A stretch of DNA of 64,000 nucleotides from an uncultured Pseudomonas sp. (GTDB lineage: Bacteria; Pseudomonadota; Gammaproteobacteria; Pseudomonadales; Pseudomonadaceae), in NCBI RefSeq assembly GCF_913777995.1, contig NZ_CAJYVE010000011.1, positions 23,418 through 87,417 of the forward strand, given 5' to 3'. A program made the translations under genes and the position numbers. Under the pieces are notes generated by a model. It had not been told where the DNA came from. It worked only from the letters and a program-made list of their open reading frames with translations, and did not search any database. Position 1 is the stretch's first letter; each line of letters opens with the position of its first letter. Positions 18,985 through 32,762 of this stretch are shown here, one piece after another.

Positions 18985-20174
18985 CCGCCTACCTCAATGA
19001 TCTGGGCCTGGTCTGCGCGCTGGGCAATGATCGCCACAGCGTGGCGCGCGCGCTGTTCGCCGGGGACAGCAGCGGCATGCGCCACGAGGCAGGCTGGGTG
19101 CCCGGTATCGAGCTGCCGGTGGGTGCGGTGCGTGGCGAGCTGCCGGCGATACCCGGCCACCTCGGTATGCACAGCCGCAACAACCAGCTGCTGCTGGCTG
19201 CCGCGTTGCAGATCGAAGCATCGATTCGCACCGCCATGGCCCGCTACGGCGCCTCGCGCATCGGCGTGATTCTCGGCACCAGCACCTCGGGTATCGATGA
19301 GGCCAGCCGCAGCCTGGGCACCTGGCTGCGCGACCGGAGCTTTCCCGAACACTACGACTATCAGCAGCAGGAGCTTGGCGCCCCGGCGCATTTCCTCGCC
19401 GAGTGGCTGCAGCTCAGCGGCCCGGCGTATGTGATTTCCACGGCCTGCACCTCCAGCGCCCGGGCCTTGCTCAGCGCCCGCCGTGCCCTGGACCTGGGCC
19501 TGTGTGACGCGGTGCTGTGCGGTGGCGTGGACAGCCTGTGCCAGCTCACCCTCAACGGTTTCACCGCTCTGGAAGCGGTGTCGCGGCAACGCTGCAACCC
19601 GTTCTCGCGCAATCGTGATGGCATCAACATCGGCGAGGCGGCGGCACTGTTTCTGATGACCCGCGAGGCGGGCGATACACCGGGCATCGCCTTGCTCGGA
19701 GCCGGGGCCAGCAGCGACGCCCACCACATTTCGGCGCCGGAGCCCAGTGGCCGTGGCGCTCGCGAATCGATGCAGCGCGCGCTGCACAGCGCCGGCCTGC
19801 AGGCCAGCCAGATCGCCTACCTGAACCTGCATGGCACCGCCACCCTGCACAACGACGCCATGGAAAGCCTGGCCGTGCAGACGCTGTTTCCCCAGGGCGT
19901 GCCCTGCTCGTCGAGCAAAGCCATGAGCGGCCACACCCTGGGCGCCGCCGGGGCGCTGGAAGCGGCGTTCTGCTGGCTGTGCCTGGCGCCGGACAATACC
20001 CGCCGCGCCCTGCCGCCGCACGTCTGGGACGGCCAGGCCGACCCGCAGTTACCGGCGCTGTGCTGGACCGGCGCGGACAGCCGCCTGCCCGGTGACACGC
20101 CCCGCTACCTGATGAGCAACTCGTTCGCCTTCGGGGGCAACAACATCAGCCTGATTATCGGAGACGCACCATGA
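18981..20174 (+). CDS. Beta-ketoacyl-ACP synthase, FabF-like (APE cluster, ApeO-like)
   Basis: A 397-residue condensing enzyme with the full active site: Cys156 in ISTACTSSA, His284 in NLHGTATLH, Lys313 in SSSKAMSGH and His318 in SGHTLGAAG. Gene order KS-dehydratase-KR-KS at the distal end matches apeO-P-Q-R of E. coli, so it is likely the elongating ketosynthase that pairs with the chain-length factor encoded at 5730. ATG at 18981 overlaps the lipoprotein stop by 4 nt. Confidence 0.9.
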   Translation: MTAYLNDLGLVCALGNDRHSVARALFAGDSSGMRHEAGWVPGIELPVGAVRGELPAIPGHLGMHSRNNQLLLAAALQIEASIRTAMARYGASRIGVILGTSTSGIDEASRSLGTWLRDRSFPEHYDYQQQELGAPAHFLAEWLQLSGPAYVISTACTSSARALLSARRALDLGLCDAVLCGGVDSLCQLTLNGFTALEAVSRQRCNPFSRNRDGINIGEAAALFLMTREAGDTPGIALLGAGASSDAHHISAPEPSGRGARESMQRALHSAGLQASQIAYLNLHGTATLHNDAMESLAVQTLFPQGVPCSSSKAMSGHTLGAAGALEAAFCWLCLAPDNTRRALPPHVWDGQADPQLPALCWTGADSRLPGDTPRYLMSNSFAFGGNNISLIIGDAP

Positions 20175-20629
20175 CCGACTGGCCGGTCGCCGAACTGGTG
20201 CCGCACGCTGCTGACATGATCCTCATCGATCAGGTGCTGGCCTTCGACGACGACAGTATCCAGACCCGCCTGAGCGTACGCCCCGGTGGCCTGTTCAACG
20301 CCCCTGACGGAAGCCTGCCAGCCTGGGTCGGCATCGAGCTGATGGCGCAGAGCGTGGCGGCCTTTGCCGGCTGCCAGGCGCGCCAGCGCGGCGAAGCGGT
20401 ACGCCTGGGCTTTCTGCTGGGCACCCGCCGCTTCGAATGCAATACCGAGCATTTCCCTGCCGGCAGCGAGCTGCACATCCACGCCCAGCGCTCGCTGCAG
20501 GACGACAGCGGCATGGGCGTGTTCGAATGCACCCTGAGCGGCCCCGGCATCCAGGCCTTCGCCCGTCTCAACGTCTATTGCCCGCCCAACACCGCCCAAT
20601 ACCTGGCCAAGGAGCCCACGCATGACTGA
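20171..20629 (+). CDS. 3-hydroxyacyl-ACP dehydratase, hotdog fold (APE cluster, ApeP-like)
   Basis: A 152-residue FabZ/FabA-relative of the 'hotdog family protein, ApeP' type. LVPHAADMILIDQVL at residues 10-24 contributes the His-containing loop and WVGIELMAQSVAAFAG the central hotdog helix with its Glu. In the E. coli system this subunit forms a heteromer with the second dehydratase, which in this strain is the C-terminal domain of the ligase fusion at 8289-9992. It overlaps both neighbours by 4 and 8 nt. Confidence 0.85.
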   Translation: MTDWPVAELVPHAADMILIDQVLAFDDDSIQTRLSVRPGGLFNAPDGSLPAWVGIELMAQSVAAFAGCQARQRGEAVRLGFLLGTRRFECNTEHFPAGSELHIHAQRSLQDDSGMGVFECTLSGPGIQAFARLNVYCPPNTAQYLAKEPTHD

Positions 20630-21350
20630 ATCCATCCTGGTCACCGGGTCCAGCCGCGGCATCGGCCGGGCCATCGCGCTGCGCCTGGCACAGGCCGGCT
20701 ACGACCTGGTGCTGCACTGCCGCAGCGGCCGGCGCGAGGCCGAGGCGGTGCAGGCCGAGATCCAGGCACTGGGCCGTCAGGCCCGCGTGCTGCAGTTCGA
20801 TGTGTCCGACCGTGCGGCGTGCAAGGCCATCCTGGAGCAGGACGTCGAGGCCCATGGTGCCTACTACGGCGTGGTGCTCAATGCCGGGCTGACCCGCGAC
20901 GGCGCCTTCCCGGCGCTGGGTGACGACGACTGGGACCAGGTGCTGCGCACCAACCTCGACGGCTTCTACAACGTGCTGCACCCGCTGAGCATGCCGATGA
21001 TCCGCCGCCGCGCACCTGGGCGGATCGTCTGCATCACCTCGGTGTCCGGGCTGATCGGCAACCGTGGCCAGGTCAATTACAGCGCCTCCAAGGCCGGCCT
21101 GATCGGTGCAGCCAAGGCCCTGGCGGTGGAACTGGCCAAGCGCAGGATCACCGTCAACTGCGTGGCCCCCGGGCTGATCGACACGGCGATGCTCGACGAC
21201 AACGTGCCGGTGGAAGAGCTGATGAAGATGATCCCGGCGCAGCGCATGGGCACCCCGGAAGAAGTCGCCGGCGCGGTGAATTTCCTGATGTCCGCCGAGG
21301 CGGCCTACATCACCCGCCAGGTGCTGGCGGTCAATGGAGGGTTGTGTTGA
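20622..21350 (+). CDS. 3-ketoacyl-ACP reductase, FabG-like SDR (APE cluster, ApeQ-like)
   Basis: A 242-residue short-chain dehydrogenase. The NADPH loop is TGSSRGIG (residues 8-15), NAG lies at 87-89, and the catalytic set is Ser140-Tyr153-Lys157 in NYSASKAG, with VNCVAPGLIDTAM after it. It reduces the 3-ketoacyl-ACP after each condensation so that dehydration can give the conjugated double bond. Its stop shares a base with the next start (TGATG). Confidence 0.9.
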   Translation: MTESILVTGSSRGIGRAIALRLAQAGYDLVLHCRSGRREAEAVQAEIQALGRQARVLQFDVSDRAACKAILEQDVEAHGAYYGVVLNAGLTRDGAFPALGDDDWDQVLRTNLDGFYNVLHPLSMPMIRRRAPGRIVCITSVSGLIGNRGQVNYSASKAGLIGAAKALAVELAKRRITVNCVAPGLIDTAMLDDNVPVEELMKMIPAQRMGTPEEVAGAVNFLMSAEAAYITRQVLAVNGGLC

Positions 21351-22576
21351 TGAAGCGCGTTGTCGTGACCGGCATGGCCGGCATCACCTCGCTGGGCAGC
21401 GACTGGGAGCGTATCGCGGCGAACTTCGCCGCCAACCGCAGCGGCATTCGCTACATGGCCGAGTGGGATCGCTTCAGCGAACTGAACACGCGCCTGGCCG
21501 GGCCAGTGGACGATTTCGAGGTGCCGGCGCACTGGACCCGCAAGCAACTGCGCAGCATGGGCCGGGTGTCGCGCCTGGCGGTGGCGGCCTCGGAACAGGC
21601 GCTGCGCGACGCCGGGCTGCTCGACGACCCGCTGATCCGCGACGGCCGCATGGGCACCGCCTGCGGCTCGTCCACCGGCAGTACCGAAGAGATCAAGGCG
21701 TTCGGCAACATGCTGCTCAACTCGGTGGCCGATGGCCTGAACGCCAATTCCTACGTGCGCATGATGCCGCACACCACGGCGGCGAACATCAGCATCTTCT
21801 TCGGTCTCACCGGGCGCCTGATCCCCACTTCCAGCGCCTGCACCAGCGGCAGCCAGGGCATCGGCTACGCCTACGAGGCGATCAAGTTCGGCCGCCTGCC
21901 GATGATGCTCGCCGGTGGCGCCGAAGAACTGTGCCCCACCGAGGCCATGGTGTTCGATGCGCTGTACGCCACCAGCCTGAAGAACGACGCGCCGCAAAGC
22001 AGCCCGCGCCCCTACGACACCGGGCGTGATGGCCTGGTGATCGGCGAAGGCGCCGGCATGCTGGTGCTCGAAGAACTGCAACACGCCTTGGCACGCGGTG
22101 CGCGCATCCATGCCGAGATCGTCGGTTTCGGCAGCAATGCCGACGGCGCGCACAGCACCCGCCCGGAACAGGTGACCATGCGCCGTGCCATGGAGCTGGC
22201 GCTGCAGGACGCCGCGCTGGCGCCTGGCGCCATCGGCTACGTCAACGGCCACGGCACCGCCACCGAGCAGGGCGACATCGCCGAGACCCTGGCCACCTGC
22301 GAGCTGTTCGGCCCACGCATGCCGATCAGCTCGCAGAAGAGCTTCCTCGGCCACACCCTGGGCGCGTGCGGCGCGCTGGAGTCGTGGTTCAGCATCGAGA
22401 TGCTCAAGCGCGACCATTACATCCACACCCTGAACCTGGAGCACATCGACCCGCAGTGCGGCGAGCTGGACTACCTCAAGGACGCCCCGCGGGCCATGAG
22501 CAACGAGTACGTGATGAACAACAACTTCGCCTTCGGCGGCGTCAATACCTCGCTGATCTTCCGCCGCTGGCCTTGA
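21350..22576 (+). CDS. Beta-ketoacyl-ACP synthase, FabF-like (APE cluster, ApeR-like)
   Basis: A 408-residue ketosynthase with Cys164 in TSSACTSGSQ, His301 in NGHGTATEQGD, Lys330 in SSQKSFLGH and His335 in GHTLGACGALE. It is the second active condensing enzyme of the cluster and might perform initial condensation onto the aryl starter (inference). The ATG at 21350 is chosen over a GTG two codons earlier because GGAGG lies 9 bp upstream. It is the last gene of the operon and converges with the lysR gene 58 bp on. Confidence 0.9.
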   Translation: MKRVVVTGMAGITSLGSDWERIAANFAANRSGIRYMAEWDRFSELNTRLAGPVDDFEVPAHWTRKQLRSMGRVSRLAVAASEQALRDAGLLDDPLIRDGRMGTACGSSTGSTEEIKAFGNMLLNSVADGLNANSYVRMMPHTTAANISIFFGLTGRLIPTSSACTSGSQGIGYAYEAIKFGRLPMMLAGGAEELCPTEAMVFDALYATSLKNDAPQSSPRPYDTGRDGLVIGEGAGMLVLEELQHALARGARIHAEIVGFGSNADGAHSTRPEQVTMRRAMELALQDAALAPGAIGYVNGHGTATEQGDIAETLATCELFGPRMPISSQKSFLGHTLGACGALESWFSIEMLKRDHYIHTLNLEHIDPQCGELDYLKDAPRAMSNEYVMNNNFAFGGVNTSLIFRRWP

Positions 22577-22587
22577 TCCCCCGACCT

Positions 22588-22613
22588 GGTGGGAGCAGCT
22601 TCAGCCGGGAAGC
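22588..22613 (+). repeat. REP element
   Basis: GGTGGGAGCAGCTTCAGCCGGGAAGC, a single degenerate Pseudomonas REP with the stem CAGCTTC.. / ..GGGAAGC, lies in the 58-bp gap between the convergent end of the APE operon and the lysR gene. Confidence 0.65.
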
Positions 22614-22634
22614 TTTGCGCGGCTCTAGACGTGG

Positions 22635-23531
22635 CTACCCGGTAGTGAGAGTGGTGGTCACCAGGTCGTAGAAGGCCTTGGCCATGGGTGAGGTCTCATC
22701 GCGGCGCTGCACCAGCCAGATGGCGCTGGTGGCGCCCTCGTCGAGCAGGGTGCGGTACACCACGCCGTCGATGCGCAGGCGCTGATAGGAGGCCGGCAGC
22801 ACTGTCACCCCCAGCCCGGCTGCCACCAGACCGATGATGGTCATCACCTCCCCGGCTTCCTGGGTAATCAACGGGCTGAACCCGGCTGCACGGGCCAGCC
22901 CGAGGATCTGCGCGTACAGCCCGCTGCCGTAGCTGCGCGGGAAGAACACGAACGGCTCGGCGGCCAGTGCCGCCATGCGCAGCCCGGCTTCGCTGCCGCT
23001 CGCCAGCGGGTGGTCCGAGCGCATGATCGCCACCAACGGCTCGTGCAACAGCTCTTGCGCGACTAGCGTGTCTGGCAGCGGCAGCGGGCGCATGATGCCC
23101 ACTTGCATGCTGCCCTCCTGCAGGCGCTCGACCACGTCCTGGCTGGTCATTTCCTGCAGGGCCAGGTGCACCGCAGGGTAGCTCTGACGAAAGGCAAAGA
23201 TCGCCTTGGGAATGCTCGAGGTGAAGGGTGCCGACGCGGTGAAGCCGATCTTAAGCTCGCCCAGCTCACCCAATTGCGCACGCCGTGCCACGTCGGCGGC
23301 CTTGTCGACCTGGGCCAGCACCAGCCGGGCCTCGTCGAGGAACAGCCGACCGGCCTCGCTGAGCGCCACACGGCGGTTGGTGCGCTCGAACAGCCGGGCG
23401 CCCAGCTCCTGTTCCAGGGCCTGGATCTGCTGGCTCAGCGGCGGCTGAGAGATGCCCAGCGCCTCGGCCGCACGGCCGAAGTGCAGCTCTTCGGCGACCG
23501 CGATGAAATAGCGCAGATGACGCAGCTCCAT
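22635..23531 (-). CDS. LysR-family transcriptional regulator (CatR/BenM-like)
   Basis: A 298-residue LTTR. The N-terminal helix-turn-helix is in MELRHLRYFIAVAEELHFGRAAEALGIS and QPPLSQQIQALEQELGARLF; the effector-binding domain follows from about residue 90 (LGELKIGFTASAPF, and GLVAAGLGVTVLP near the end). The ATG at 23531 follows GAGG on the minus strand. It is divergent from an MFS transporter gene and very probably regulates it; the ligand is unknown. As recalled, the same divergent pair exists in P. aeruginosa next to a ParA-like gene, so this pair is likely core and the APE operon the insertion. Confidence 0.9.
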   Translation of the reverse strand: MELRHLRYFIAVAEELHFGRAAEALGISQPPLSQQIQALEQELGARLFERTNRRVALSEAGRLFLDEARLVLAQVDKAADVARRAQLGELGELKIGFTASAPFTSSIPKAIFAFRQSYPAVHLALQEMTSQDVVERLQEGSMQVGIMRPLPLPDTLVAQELLHEPLVAIMRSDHPLASGSEAGLRMAALAAEPFVFFPRSYGSGLYAQILGLARAAGFSPLITQEAGEVMTIIGLVAAGLGVTVLPASYQRLRIDGVVYRTLLDEGATSAIWLVQRRDETSPMAKAFYDLVTTTLTTG

Positions 23532-23579
23532 ACCCACCTCAATGATTCGTAAAACCTATCAAACGGGTCGAACAATATA

Positions 23580-23607
23580 TTGGATTGCATAAATAGCGCG
23601 CTATATG
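23580..23607 (+). promoter_or_regulatory. Predicted promoter and palindrome upstream of the MFS gene
   Basis: In the 117-bp divergent gap, TTGGAT (23580-23585) and TATATG (23602-23607) are 16 bp apart. A perfect 12-bp palindrome ATAGCGCGCTAT (23593-23604) overlaps the -10 box, a place where a LysR-type or other regulator could act. The promoter call is moderate; which regulator binds is not shown. Confidence 0.4.
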
Positions 23608-23648
23608 CTTTTTCGCATGCCTGCTGCCCGCCCCACCGAGGTTCTGCC

Positions 23649-24914
23649 GTGAAGCCCGACACCCCAGTGCTCGTCCATGACGCCCCGTCCACCACCAGCC
23701 CCGAGCGGCCCGCGCAAGCCCGCTACCTCGAGAAAAACACGCCGCTGTTCAAGCGCACCGTGCTGGCGCTGTTCGCCGGCGGCTTCGCCACGTTCGCCCT
23801 GTTGTACTGCGTGCAGCCGATGATGCCGCTGCTGTCGCAGGAGTTTGCCATCAGCGCCGCGCAGAGCAGCCTGGTGTTGTCGGTGTCGACCGCGATGCTT
23901 GCCATCGGCCTGCTGATCACCGGGCCGATTTCCGACCGTATCGGGCGCAAGGCGGTGATGGTGCTGGCGTTGTTCTGCGCCGCCTTGGCCACGCTGGCCA
24001 GCGCGCTGATGCCCGACTGGCAGACCATGCTGGTGACCCGCGCCCTGGTGGGCCTGTCGCTGAGCGGCCTGGCGGCGGTGGCGATGACCTACCTGAGCGA
24101 AGAGATCCACCCCACCCACCTGGGCCTGGCCATGGGCCTGTACATCGCTGGCAGTGCAGTCGGCGGCATGTCCGGGCGCTTGATCACCGGGGTGCTGATC
24201 GATTACGTGAACTGGCATGTGGCGTTGCTGGTGATCGGCGGCCTGGCGCTGGTCTGCGCGGCGGTGTTCTGGCGCATCCTGCCCGAGTCGCAGCACTTCA
24301 AGCCGCGCTCGCTGCACCCGCGCAGCCTGCTGGAGGGCTTCGTGGTGCAGTTCCGCGACCGCGGCCTGCCCCTGCTGTTTCTCACCGCGTTCCTGCTGAT
24401 GGGCGCCTTCGTCACCCTGTTCAACTACATCGCCTACCGTTTTCTCGAAGCGCCGTATCACCTGAGCCAGGCCCTGGTCGGGGTGTTCTCGGTGGTCTAT
24501 CTGTCGGGGATCTACAGTTCGGCGAAGGTCGGCTCGCTGGCTGACCGCCTGGGCCGCCGCCGCGTGCTGTGGGCGGTGATCGTGCTGATGCTCGTCGGCC
24601 TGGGCATGACCCTGTTCAAGCCGCTGCCGGTGGTGGTCGCCGGGGTGCTGATCTTCACCTTTGGCTTCTTCGGCGCACACACCGTGGCCAGCAGTTGGGT
24701 AGGCCGTCGCGCCAGCCGCGCCCGTGGCCAGGCCTCGTCGCTGTATCTGTTCTGCTACTACGCAGGCTCCAGCGTGGCCGGCACCGGTGGCGGGGTGTTC
24801 TGGCACTACGCGGGCTGGAACGGCATTGGTCTGTTCATCGGCGTGTTGTTGCTGCTGGCCCTGGTGGTGGCGCTGCGCCTGGCCAGGCTCGCACCGCTGC
24901 CCGGCGGTGACTGA
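23649..24914 (+). CDS. MFS transporter (YnfM-like drug/sugar efflux group)
   Basis: A 421-residue 12-helix permease with the MFS motif A GPISDRIGRKAVM between TM2 and TM3 and a second copy SLADRLGRRRVLW between TM8 and TM9. A long charged N-terminal tail (about 35 residues) precedes TM1. The GTG at 23649 follows GAGG with 7-bp spacing. YnfM-type carriers are putative exporters of arabinose or small drugs; the true substrate is not visible. The divergent LysR gene is its likely regulator. Confidence 0.88.
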   Translation: MKPDTPVLVHDAPSTTSPERPAQARYLEKNTPLFKRTVLALFAGGFATFALLYCVQPMMPLLSQEFAISAAQSSLVLSVSTAMLAIGLLITGPISDRIGRKAVMVLALFCAALATLASALMPDWQTMLVTRALVGLSLSGLAAVAMTYLSEEIHPTHLGLAMGLYIAGSAVGGMSGRLITGVLIDYVNWHVALLVIGGLALVCAAVFWRILPESQHFKPRSLHPRSLLEGFVVQFRDRGLPLLFLTAFLLMGAFVTLFNYIAYRFLEAPYHLSQALVGVFSVVYLSGIYSSAKVGSLADRLGRRRVLWAVIVLMLVGLGMTLFKPLPVVVAGVLIFTFGFFGAHTVASSWVGRRASRARGQASSLYLFCYYAGSSVAGTGGGVFWHYAGWNGIGLFIGVLLLLALVVALRLARLAPLPGGD

Positions 24915-24940
24915 GCCGCTAATGCTCGAATATTGCCCTG

Positions 24941-25103
24941 TAGGACCGGCTTCAGCCGGGAAGCTGTTGCGCGGCCAAAGCCAATACTGTTCGCTTAAGC
25001 GGCATGTGGCCCGGTGGGAGCGGCTTTAGCCGCGAAAGCGCCAGGAAATTCACTGCATCTGCTGTGAACAGGCGGTCGCTTCGCGGCTGAAGCCGCTCCT
25101 ACC
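24941..25103. repeat. Cluster of three REP elements
   Basis: Between the convergent MFS and hemE genes lie three REP copies: 24941-24964 (TAGGACCGGCTTCAGCCGGG), 25013-25040 (GGTGGGAGCGGCTTTAGCCGCG) and, inverted, 25077-25103 (CTTCGCGGCTGAAGCCGCTCC). The second and third form a BIME pair with a loop of about 36 bp and can act as a bidirectional transcript end. The rest of the gap holds nothing recognisable. Confidence 0.8.
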
Positions 25104-25147
25104 CGGCCTGACTGACCCGTATTGCGGCCAATGCGAGGGTATTGCGA

Positions 25148-26212
25148 TCAGTCGTGGTACTGCGCCGAGAACTCGTGGACCGCTTCGATGAAGGCACCGG
25201 CATTGGCCGGGTCGACTTCCGGGGTAATGCCATGGCCGAGGTTGAACACATGGCCGCTGCCGTGGCCGTAGCTGGCCAGGATACGCGCCACTTCCTGGCG
25301 GATCGCCTCGGGCCGGGCGTAAAGCACGCTGGGGTCCATGTTGCCCTGCAATGCCACCTTGTCACCGACCCGCGCACGGGCCTGGCCGATGTCGCAGGTC
25401 CAGTCCAGCCCCAAGGCCTCGGCACCGGAGTCGGCCAGGCTTTCCAGCCACAGGCCGCCGCCCTTGGTGAACAGGATCACCGGCACCTGGCGACCGTCGT
25501 GCTCGCGGATCAGCCCGGAGACGATCTTGCGCATGTAGGCCAGGGAGAACTCCTGGTAGGCCGCCGCCGAAAGGCTGCCGCCCCAGCTGTCGAAGATCTG
25601 CACCGCCTGGGCACCGGCACGGATCTGCCCGTTGAGGTAGGCGGTGACCGACTGCGCCAGCTTGTCGAGCAGCAGGTGCATGGCCTGAGGATTGTCGTAG
25701 AGCATCGCCTTGGACTTGCGGAAGTCCTTGGACGAACCGCCCTCGACCATGTAGGTGGCCAGGGTCCAGGGGCTGCCGGAAAAACCGATCAACGGTACCC
25801 GGCCATTGAGTTCGCGGCGAATGGTACTGACCGCGTCCATCACATAGCCCAGGTCCTTTTGCGGATCGGGAATCGGCAGGGCCTCGATGTCGGCCAGGCT
25901 GCTGACGGTCTTCTTGAAGCGCGGGCCTTCGCCGGTCTCGAAGTACAGGCCCTGGCCCATGGCGTCGGGGATGGTGAGGATGTCGGAGAACAGGATCGCC
26001 GCGTCCAGCGGGTAGCGCTCCAGCGGCTGCAGGGTGACTTCGCACGCCAGCTGCGGGTTCATGCACAGGCTCATGAAGTCACCGGCCTTGGCCCGGCTGG
26101 CGCGGTATTCCGGGAGGTAGCGACCGGCCTGGCGCATCATCCAGACAGGCGTCACGTCCACCGGTTGCTTGAGCAGGGCACGCAGGAAACGGTCGTTCTT
26201 CAAGGCAGTCAT
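25148..26212 (-). CDS. hemE: Uroporphyrinogen decarboxylase
   Basis: A 354-residue HemE. It converts uroporphyrinogen III to coproporphyrinogen III in haem synthesis, in the cytoplasm. Signatures are [16 protein letters not shown] (residues about 22-37, the substrate-binding loop), [30 protein letters not shown] (the second signature), DSWGG and FNLGHGI near the C-terminus. Length and start agree with the family. It lies downstream of gltBD on the same strand but is separated from it by an intrinsic terminator. Confidence 0.97.
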   Translation of the reverse strand: MTALKNDRFLRALLKQPVDVTPVWMMRQAGRYLPEYRASRAKAGDFMSLCMNPQLACEVTLQPLERYPLDAAILFSDILTIPDAMGQGLYFETGEGPRFKKTVSSLADIEALPIPDPQKDLGYVMDAVSTIRRELNGRVPLIGFSGSPWTLATYMVEGGSSKDFRKSKAMLYDNPQAMHLLLDKLAQSVTAYLNGQIRAGAQAVQIFDSWGGSLSAAAYQEFSLAYMRKIVSGLIREHDGRQVPVILFTKGGGLWLESLADSGAEALGLDWTCDIGQARARVGDKVALQGNMDPSVLYARPEAIRQEVARILASYGHGSGHVFNLGHGITPEVDPANAGAFIEAVHEFSAQYHD

Positions 26213-26293
26213 GGCAGCTTCCGCAAAAAATGTGCGCGCATTTTCTCAGAGCGGGAAGAACAGATACAAGCGACAGGCTTGCCGCAGAAAACA

Positions 26294-26315
26294 GAAAGGG
26301 CCCGAAGGCCCTTTC
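26294..26315 (-). terminator. Intrinsic terminator after gltD
   Basis: A 9-bp perfect stem GAAAGGGCC / GGCCCTTTC with a CGAA loop (TTCG when read on the minus strand), followed on the minus strand by TGTTTTCTG. It lies about 105 bp beyond the gltD stop and ends the gltBD transcript before hemE. Confidence 0.8.
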
Positions 26316-26334
26316 TCATTGACGTGCATCAGCA

Positions 26335-26415
26335 CTGCAAGCTGCAAGTCAGGCTCCGCCCACGATTTCAACACAACTCGCTTTGGCTTGAAGCTTAGAG
26401 CTTGAAACTTGCAAC
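26335..26415. repeat. Intergenic CTTGCAGCTTG-type repeat
   Basis: The stretch starts GCAAGCTGCAAG and ends GGCTTGAAGCTTAGAGCTTGAAACTTGCAAC, an imperfect inverted arrangement unlike the REP family. Related sequence recurs at 27904-27958 and 43793-43860, always between genes, so a second extragenic repeat family is likely. Confidence 0.45.
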
Positions 26416-26420
26416 TACTG

Positions 26421-27886
<1,466 letters not shown>

Positions 27887-27960
27887 AGAAAATCACGGTG
27901 AGCAGGCGAGCTTCGCACTGCATTTAACTTGCGGCTTGTCGCTTGCCGCTTGCAGCTGCG

Positions 27961-32406
<4,446 letters not shown>

Positions 32407-32512
32407 AGACACTTTCTCACCAGGCTGCCTCGCGTTGGAGGCAAATTCTTCGATTCAACCACCACCTTTCACGCCGAACGTGCGCCGGCTTTGGAAAGGC
32501 AAAACGGAGGCC

Positions 32513-32541
32513 ATTGTACACAGCAGTGCCAAGGCCCACAA
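32513..32541 (-). promoter_or_regulatory. Predicted sigma70 promoter of gltBD
   Basis: On the minus strand TTGTGG (32541-32536) and TACAAT (32518-32513) are 17 bp apart, five of six matches in the -10 box, with a leader of about 100 nt before gltB. The 356-bp gap 32407-32762 otherwise holds an A/T-rich stretch near 32540-32610 and the terminator at 32727; no gene was found in it. Confidence 0.5.
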
Positions 32542-32726
32542 ATTTTATGACTTATTACTGAAAATGCATGTCGCATTTATGAAGGTTTAAAGCGTAAAAA
32601 AGTGATAAGCCGCTTTAGTTTGGGCGATGGATCAGGCTGAGAGGCAGGATTTGCGGCGCAGACACCGCAAGGCGCACCACCAAGAAAGCGATGCGGCTGG
32701 CGAAGGAGGGGTCGGATCTTTCAGAT

Positions 32727-32749
32727 AAGCGGTCCCTGCGGGACCGCTT
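32727..32749 (-). terminator. Hairpin terminator after damX
   Basis: AAGCGGTCC / GGACCGCTT, a 9-bp perfect stem with a 5-nt loop, lies 13 bp beyond the damX stop. The following minus-strand bases (ATCTGAAA) are not a full T-run, so it may be a weak or factor-aided terminator for the pil-aro-damX operon. Confidence 0.6.
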
Positions 32750-32762
32750 CAATCCGCAGGAT

